In this document: positions 38,801 through 47,800 of the stretch, in pieces
How positions within the stretch are numbered: position 1 is the first letter of the stretch
Layout: every line of letters starts with the position of its first letter
Assembly: GCF_030272615.1 (NCBI RefSeq)
Contig: NC_081410.1
Location: forward strand, 120,590,640 to 120,654,639
Source: Cryptomeria japonica
Lineage: Eukaryota; Streptophyta; Pinopsida; Cupressales; Cupressaceae
DNA: 64,000 bases
Reading direction: 5' to 3'
Notes under the pieces: generated by a model
Databases searched by the model: none
What the model was told of the DNA's origin: nothing
The model's input: only the letters and a program-made list of their open reading frames with translations
Made by a program: the position numbers and the translations under genes

Positions 38801-41800
38801 ACAAGGTGCCTACAAACAAGGGGAGACAAAGAAGTGGGATATTGAGACGGAGCGTATTGAGTGAGCACGAGAGTGCTAGTGCCAATGCTAGTGCCACTGG
38901 CACTATTTGTGGTTCTTCTAATTTATCACAATATAAATCATCTATTATGGAGGATGATGATATTTTTGATGACCCATATGATATTTGAACAATAGTGTTT
39001 GATTGTTGAACTTGACATTATTTTTATTGAACTTTAATACATATTAGGGAAGTCAGTTTGATTAATATTTGACTATTAATATGGTGGTGTACTTTGCTAT
39101 GTTATTATTTTTTTTAGACTGCAGGAATCGGGTATAGCACCCCCTATAAACTGTAGTGCGCTTGGTAAAATTTTCAATGTGACCAATGACGCTGGCGCGA
39201 CATGTCCTCCAATACCATGTGGGCTGGGGGGAGACTAGACCCTGTGACCTTGTGCTTTACCACTTGAAGCTCTCACCAATCGAGCTAGGCCCCTAGCCCA
39301 ATTTTGCTATGCTATTTGACTATTAGTCTGGTGGTGTATTTTAAACTTAATTATCGCTGCGAATATGTATATATTTCTAATTTATATGTTTTTGTATGGA
39401 CGAACCCATCCCCAATTTTTTTTACTTGAACCCATGAATTGAATCCGCAAACCCAAATCCGTAACTTAGTATGTCACGATTTGTTGATGTTCTTGCGTGA
39501 TTAGCCCATGATGCCAACACTTAGTGCTGTACCCTTTAAGCAAAGAATGGCAAATTTAACTTTAAACTTAATTATCGCTGCGAATATGTATATATTTCTA
39601 GTTTATATGTTTTTGTATGGATGAACCCATCCCCAATTTTTTTTACTTGAACCCATGAATTGAACCCGCAAACCCAAATCCGTAACTTAGTATGTCACGA
39701 TTTGTTGATGTTCTTGCGTGATTAGCCCATGATGCCAACACTTAGTGCTGTACCCTTTGAGCAAAGAATGGCAAATTTAACTTTAAACTTAATTATCGCT
39801 GCGAATATGTATATATTTCTAGTTTATATGTTTTTGTATGGACGAACCCATCCCCAATTTTTTTTACTTGAACCCATGGATTGAACCCGCAAACCCAAAT
39901 CCGTAACTTAGTATGTCACGACTTGTTGATGTTCTTGCGTGATTAGCCCATGATGCCAACACTTAGTGCTGTACCCTTTAAGCAAAGAATGGCAAATTTA
40001 ACTGCTTCATCTTCTATCATGGGGCTAAGAAAAAGGTATCTGGAAGACTGGACCCATGCTTGTGCAATGAACTTCCCTAAACCATCAAAAGTTGGAAGAG
40101 TCAACTCACTTAACCTTTGCTACAAACCTCTGTTGGTTTGTCTTTTTTCTCTTTTTGAAATATTCCTTGATTTTGCATTATGAAATTGTATAAGTGGAAT
40201 TTGTCTTCTGATATCTGGATCAAGTCTTGAGTATTCGTCTATGCTCTCATCAAAGTCACTTGCTGCCACTTTTGGTTCTTTCTCTTCCTATGGCTGCTCA
40301 GCTCTAGGTAAAAATGTGGGTTGTGTGATTCTGGTTAGTGATCCAAGTGGAGTTCTATTGTTATATCTGACCTTGAATGATCTGAATCACTACTTTCTCC
40401 TCCATTAGTTTGTGTAGGCCTAAGGTAACTGACTGTATTGTTCATATTCTAAAGCTCCTTGAAGGAGCAATTGTGTTGTTTGTTCTTGCCTTTGCATATA
40501 AGCCTTCCACTCATTCTCTCGTTCTTCTTCTCAATTGGCCATCTCATTCTTTCCTCTACCTTTAATTTGGTTGCTAGCCTCTAGACTTTTTTTTACTCAC
40601 TCCAAGGCCCTCTGATCTCTTTGGCTCCACTGCATAAACTGTATTTAGACCTGTGGGCTGGTAGGACTGCTGCTTTGCTACCAGTTGTAATGTTGCCTTA
40701 AATAATTTCTTAATTTTGCCTTAAATAATTTTAACTCACAATAATAATTGCATAGTTAATTATAAATGATATTTTATCTTAAAATTTATAATTTTAATTC
40801 TATAATTTAGGTTTAAAGCTTCTGTGTCTCTTGAAAATATAAAACTCATCCTTTTAGCTTCTGCTGTAGTTTTTCGTTCAAATATGCAGTGATCTCTTTT
40901 TGTATAAATCCATTTGTAATGTTCCTAAATTTTTGCCTAAGTTAAGGGTTTTTGTTCACTAACTTGACAATAGAAATTAATCATTTTCGTCCTTTTAATT
41001 TCTGATCTTTAGGGGTATTGTCCTCAGATTGTCGAATCCTTAGTTCATATTCCACAAGTAAAATAAATAACGTTTTCACCAAAAAGCCTTCCATCACCTT
41101 GCATACCTCTCTAAAATATAATCTTGCTCCAACAATCATCACTCTCCCAATACCCCTTGAAAAACGCTTTTATTGCCCCTTGAAAAATGCTTTTATTATT
41201 CCTTCATCATTTGAAGTGCTGCCTATTTACCTTCCTTCCTTTCTTTTATTTGGTATCTGTCTGTCTTTTAGACCTGATGTAGTTTGTCTCATCCAGCATC
41301 TCTAATTCCTTTGGCGATTACTGAATTTAGTGGCAGTTTGTAACAAAGTAACCCTCCCTTGTCTTGTAGCAGCTGCTCCTTGCCTTGTTCTGGGGCACTA
41401 CATGTTGTGCCCCAGAACAAGCCTTAACTGTGAAGTTGTCCACTACATCTTTGGAAGGATGGAAAACAACCATACGATAGAAGCTAGATGAATGTGCTGC
41501 TTAGAGGACAAGGAAGATAGTGATATCATCTAAAAATTATGACCTCTTCGAATCATCTATATTATATGATCTATTGCAATCTAGTTTAAAATATATTTAA
41601 CAGGATGACATCGTTGAAGTCAGTCAAGTCAAACCAGCTGAAAACTTCTGTTTCCTCTCTCCTGCTTATTTACATTGATTTGTCTAAATTTTTCTTATTA
41701 AACATAATTAAGCCAATCGGCATGACAATACACCTGCCTAATCCTTAAATATTTATTATATAGGTCAATTAATAAAAGCTGAAAATTAAAAAAAATAATA

Positions 41801-44800
41801 GAAATTCTTGTGCTTCTTTAAAACTGAAACTTTAATGCATAGGAGAAAAAAATGCTACATATTATCCTATTGCCGCATTTTCTCTCATTCTCAGCTATTG
41901 AAGAAGAGAGGACTCGATAGGGATGATTTTACTGATCAGAGAAGATTCCAATTTTGAAGTAGAAGTAAGGCACACTTGACCGACTTTTTACACAAATTAC
42001 CTTATAGAGAGCAGTCAAAGTGGGGCCTGCCTTGGATTTTTGTTGCCATTTATCAAGTGTTGTGAAGGCTACATGTCACCATTCCACCTTTTTTAATGAT
42101 TATTTTGCCCTGACTATTCATTGTCGAGTGTAAAAAGTAGTTGTATTAATGATAATTTTAGTGGCCATTAAGAGAAGTAAATACCATCATTCTAGCCCAA
42201 AAATATATCAATGCATTGGGCCAAGGGAAAGGAACGTCAAATGGGGTTAGGGAACGGGAGTGTTTGGTAGGTAAGAGTCAATGAAAGGATTGGGTCAAGG
42301 GAAGAAGCTGCGAAAGAGATCTCTCTTAGATAAGTGTCTGGAAAGGCTGTTTCTCAGAACTTAACAAGATCACCCTCAAAAGGAAGGATTCCAACCCCAG
42401 AATTTGGTGTGGGATTTGCTACCATATTGCCTTTCCTATGGTTATAGCGTATAGGTGATGAGATCACATTTACGTGAAAGCCACTTGGCATCTCCAGTTA
42501 TTGCTTTTAACTGCCAACATAAGACAATCTTTCATTACATTGAATATAATTTGAGAATCACTTTCAATGACCAAAATCTTCATCCCCCTTATGACTGTTA
42601 TCTGGATGGCCTTTAGGATAGCCATTACTTTTACTTGGTTGTTAGTATCACACCTAACATCCATTATATAGATTAACAGTTATTAAGAATTCTCACTCTA
42701 AAACTCCACCTCCACCTTTTGAGCTTGGATTGCCGTTAACTGTGCTGTCAAAGTCTAATTTTACAAAGCCAGTTGGTGGAGGAGTTAAAACCCCTCTTTG
42801 TAAAGTTATATATAGATAGTAGTTTATTGAAAGTCAATGGTAACCGGCCTTTCCTTTAGCAAAACCTAAGGCTGGTGGATGTTGGTTGTTGTTCAGAAGG
42901 TCCAATAATATTTATTTTGAAATTGTTGATCAACTACTTTTGGCCTATTTTGTCCATAGACATTCAGGAGTTAATGATTTGTACGTCTAATGGAAGTGGA
43001 CAACGCTACGTTGTGTGTAATTTATCATGACCAGAGATGAATCTCTTTCTACTATCATAGCAGTGCTATAACTCAACAGCGTTGCATTTTGCAGTTAAGA
43101 TAGATTCACACAAATCATATCAATTTTAATTTTTTTCCAGATGTTTAGTGTTATATAAGCAGTTTCAGATATTTACTCAAGGGTTCCCTTATGTTGCTTG
43201 TGGAACCTCATCTAAATATAAACTTAATTAACTACTTTTGCCATTTCTACTATCCTCTATATGCGGTTCAGTAAGCACTATGGTCAAATTTTTTTTCCTA
43301 GTATTATACAAAATCATAATCATGCCTAGTTTTAGATATTTACTCAAGGGTTCCCTTATGTTGCTTGTGGAACCTCATCTAAATATAAACTTAATTAACT
43401 ACTTTTGCCATTTCTACTATCCTCTATATGCGGTTCAGTAAGCACTATGGTCAAATATTTTTTCCTAGTATTATACAAAATCATAATCATGCCCCACAAC
43501 TTGACCGTGATCAGGGGTGAGATACCTGTCAATTGAAAATTTGGCTACAGCCAAATATTTTGAACTGATGACTTCTTACAATTTACTAAGTATTAGTTTA
43601 TAATATTATATTTACTATTTACAATCTTTGGTTAGTGACTGTTGTTCTGAATGCTACCATACAGTAATATTTACATGTGTTGTGCATTGTTACTATAAAT
43701 TTGTAATGTCCCCTTTGGGATATACCTAATTTTGCCCAAAAGAATGACTAATCCAAAAATACAACTTTTACAAGAGCATTCTATCACTAAATTACACAAT
43801 AGCAATTGAATTTAGGAGAATAATCAATTAATAATTAAACAAAATGATAATGAAGATTCCTATTTGTAAACAAGCACACTATAGCTTCAACCATACTAGA
43901 AACTTGAGGGGAAAACACCATAGGATGGCAGGAGACCATCCTCCACAATTAAGCCCAAGAGCATTGGACAAGCAACTAACTCAATCCAACACCTTGGCCC
44001 ACAAGCAACCAACCCAATGGGCGTCCACTTAATGGATAGGAGCCGTACTCTTGCATCCCTATTGTGTTCCCTTGCCCGTTTCTAATAAGATTGCTCTATT
44101 AAATCTGATGAATGATTATTAGTTCTAACACTTTAGTCGATTGTGAAGTTAATCAAATAAATAAATTAATCATTCATATAAGAGATTAAATAATAGGCTT
44201 AATCATGTTGCATTCCAATTATTCTGCTAAATATAAATGGCTGCTTTATTTCTGAATGCAAGTTATATCTAAAACTCTGTGATCTGATTGATGAGTGACA
44301 ATGCAATGGATGTTAGTTTGATATATTGGTGGCTGATGATTGAATGAACTTGATTGCTGAATTGTTTGTTTTCTTGATCCCAAAATGAAGTGATGATTGA
44401 TGTGGATTTGATGATTGTTTGCTTGATTAATGATTAATAGATGAATGAAGGATTTGTCTTGATGGATTCATGAGTGATGATTGATAAGTGTTCCTTCAAT
44501 GCTTGGAATAAATTCTCCTTTATACTTTATTGGTGAAAGGGTCACCACCTTTCATAAGAATCAAGTCACCACTTTTCATTGTTGCCTTTAATAATAATAA
44601 ATGATTCCCCAAATTAATCTCCCTTGGATGTCCTCCTCAAATGAAGTCTTCTCCCCTTTATATCTTCCAATGTGAGGGAGAGTTACACCTCTTCATCACG
44701 TCTGCCCTTTGCAATGGTCATAAACTTTCACAGTTACCACCCTTCAAAAGAGTCACAACCCTTCATTTCTGCCCCTTCAGTGAGTCACAACCTTTCACAA

Positions 44801-47800
44801 TTACCACCCTTCGAAAGAGTCACAACCCTTCATCATTTCTCCTCCTTGAGAGAGAGTCCCAACCTTTCACAATTACCACCCTTCGAAAGAGTCACAACCC
44901 CTAAACTTTATTATCAAACTTAGTATTCTCAATATCAATAGCAAAATATTCTTAATGATTCTAGTAGTCTAATTTTTGTTTATATTTGTAATATGAATAT
45001 GATTTTTTTAAGGATAATCTCTTGAACACATTGTGTCACATTAAAGTTAAAAATTCTTATATAAGGAGATTCACATTGCGCAAGGTGATAACTAGCTTCC
45101 AAGATTCCAAATCCATGACAATTTATAGCCACCAACAATATATAGCTTCCAAGATTGTAAATCCATGAGGATCATGAAGAGGTAGAAAACCAAAAAAAGA
45201 AATTTCTTATCCAAGTTTCCAAATTTATGACAAGGAAAAAGTAGAATCTCAATCAAAGAAGGAGAATGTGCAACTCATTATCTTATTCTACCTAAGTAAA
45301 AATATTACCTAAATAAGCTTTTTAATAGTGGAATATCACACTTAGGATAAAACTTTGGGAGAGTCACAACCTTTCGCAATTACCACCTTTTTAAGGAGTA
45401 CAACTCTTCAACCCTTCATAAGAGTTGCAACCTTTCACAATTATCACCTTTTTGAAAGAGCAACCCTTCATAATTTTGCCTTTTGAAGGAGTCACTTCCT
45501 TATTCTCTTCCTATTCCTATCTTCTTCCTCTAATTCTTCCTTAATTCCTGTGCTCCATTCTTTCTTCCTTCCTCCCTATCCCCTTCCAAATGAAATCTTC
45601 TCTCTTATATAGTTCATGTTTGAGGGAATCACAACTCTTCATTGCATACCCCTTGACCTTTCATTAAATTTAATTAACTTTTAACTATATTATATTTATT
45701 TATATTTTAATTTTATTATCATTTATTATTAAATCCTATTTTAGAAAGGGGACATTACAAAATTCAACTGCATTTCTAAGAAAAATATATTTTCCAACGC
45801 TATTGCATTACAAGAAACTAATTATGTTGGTGTTGCTTCTAATTTTTGCTTCTAAATTGAATTAGAAGCTTTCTCTATATAATATTTGTATTAATAAAAA
45901 TGATGTCTTCTAAATTCAACTCACATCGTCCTTGAAAAGAGAGTATTTTTTCTTGCTGCCTTTAAAAGACATAAAATCCTGAAAAATGCAAGGGACAGGC
46001 ATCCAATCTTGGGCTTGGCTGTGATCCAAAGACCCCTTATTACTAACATGAATTATAGAGTCAATATAGAAGACAATAAGAAGAGAGCAAGAAGAGGTCA
46101 AAGAGGAGATTTTTTTTTATGTTAAGAGCTGTCAATTCTCGCTTTAAGTTGGCTGAGTGGTTTCCTTGCCCACTTAGCATAATTCAGGTCTGAGAAATCT
46201 GCACTCTCCTATGGGACTGACAATGTGATTCTCCAGGATTTTGGTTTCAGTTTCAGTTTCAGTTAGAAATCTTAAAATAGTAACTACTAGAAGGGAATGT
46301 CGTACTGTAAGCAATTCTTTTATCCCCAATGGACTTATATAATGGATTTGTGTGACACCTATAAAATATAGAGCAGTGGCTACGTGCAAGGGATGGTAGA
46401 AGATTTGAAAAAACTGCTTGAACTTGATAAAAAAATATGTTGAATGTTCTACATAGATGAAAAGAATAAATTAATGATGACAATTTCTCAGTAAGATTTG
46501 CTCATTTTTTGTTTTTTTAAATTAAAATTAAAAAATAATGCTTCTGTATATCAATATTTTTTATGTAAAGGTTCAGGTCTGACTGGTTTAATTTGTGGCT
46601 TGTTAGAATGTCAGTTTAGCACGAAGGTTTGCTTTGGTTCCTCTAGGGCCACCCCTTTTAGCTTACAAGAGCAACTGTAAGGCAATGTTGAAAGCTGTGG
46701 GCGACTTTGTTCAATTGGAAGTGGATCGTCCATACAAAGCAGGAGAGTCAATTGTTGTCTGGTAAGCTAGGGGTAAATAAGAATATAAAGTCTACAGCAT
46801 CTGTACGGAGTCTATTGTCCGCATGAGCATAAGTTCTGTTTGAATCAAGCAAATTTAGGTTTTCATGTATCTGTTTGGATAAAATCAAAATGTCAAAGTT
46901 CTAATCTAGTTGCACTTCCTGCAGGTGTGGCCCTCAGCCCAATGAAAGATTGTTGCTGAACTATGGTTTTGTGGATGAGGATAACCCCTATGACCGCCTT
47001 GTGGTTCAGGTAAATTCTGTTATTGAATGCATGCATATGTATTTAATGAAATTGATAATTTTTTTTTAAAGTCAATTAAAAAGATTAAACGAGTTCACCA
47101 GTGGCAAATGTTGTAGATGACATGCATAATTTGTTTCTTGAAAGGTATCACTTGATACAAGAGATCCCCTCTATCAAGATAAACGAATTATAGCACAGAG
47201 AAACGGCAAGCTATCCATCCAGACATTCAATGTAAGGAAAAACATATAAAGTTCATGAAAATAGAGTTTGTTCTTTCATGGATTTTTAAAAATTTGAGCA
47301 TATTGCTTTGCAGATCTACATTGGAAGGGAAAAAGAAGCTGTCTTAGATATGCTTCCCTATTTGCGACTAGCCTATGTATCAGATCCATCAGAAATGCAG
47401 TCAGTTATTTCCTCGCAAGGTCCTGTCTGCCCGGTAAGTTTCAAACAAAAGATGGAATGCAGACTGATAGGTCAATTAATATCTTATTTTTTGAATTATG
47501 ACATAGACTTGTCCATAAAACAATTAACTAATATGAGTATTGGGTTGCAATATCGATCTAATAATGTTATAATTTAATCCTAAGTACAATAATATAATTC
47601 TTGTTCTTTTGCATGATAAAAATTGACCTTTTACAATATTAAGTCGAAATAAAATCTACCTATTTTTTATAATGTGAACATGGTGAAGAATTTTGTTGTA
47701 CCCTTTTGTGGATGAAACTGTTCCAAATTTACCATCATTGAATTTAGAAAATGACTTGAATCGGGAGACTTAGATTCTCATGCCCAACCCGTTTATTGTT

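Larger units (their letters stand above)
24134..46606 (+). other. PTAC14 intron 5 (22,473 bp), transposon-filled
   Basis: Phase-0 intron between CATTTGCAG|GTATTG and TTGTTAG|AATGTC. The TAG acceptor is set by conserved protein sequence on both sides (SCVVHLQ then NVSLARRFALVPLGPPLL). It contains an intact-looking Copia element, at least one older LTR, a Gypsy fragment, a hAT relic, a SINE, a LINE fragment, a solo LTR and tandem repeats. The unlisted stretches 24134-25640, 41430-42390 and 45770-46600 show nothing I recognise. Confidence 0.85.

Noticed and set aside
39230-39300. Possible tRNA gene on the minus strand
   Set aside because: Same reasoning: tRNA-like head of a SINE with poly(A) tail and flanking repeats.
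44641-44923. Two overlapping + strand frames with Ser/Pro/His repeats
   Set aside because: They are translations of tandem units inside the solo LTR.
43702-45759. DNA transposon with 15-bp terminal inverted repeats
   Set aside because: TG...CA ends and a 5-bp target duplication fit an LTR better. CACTA, hAT, Mutator and PIF need different ends and duplication lengths, and no transposase is present.
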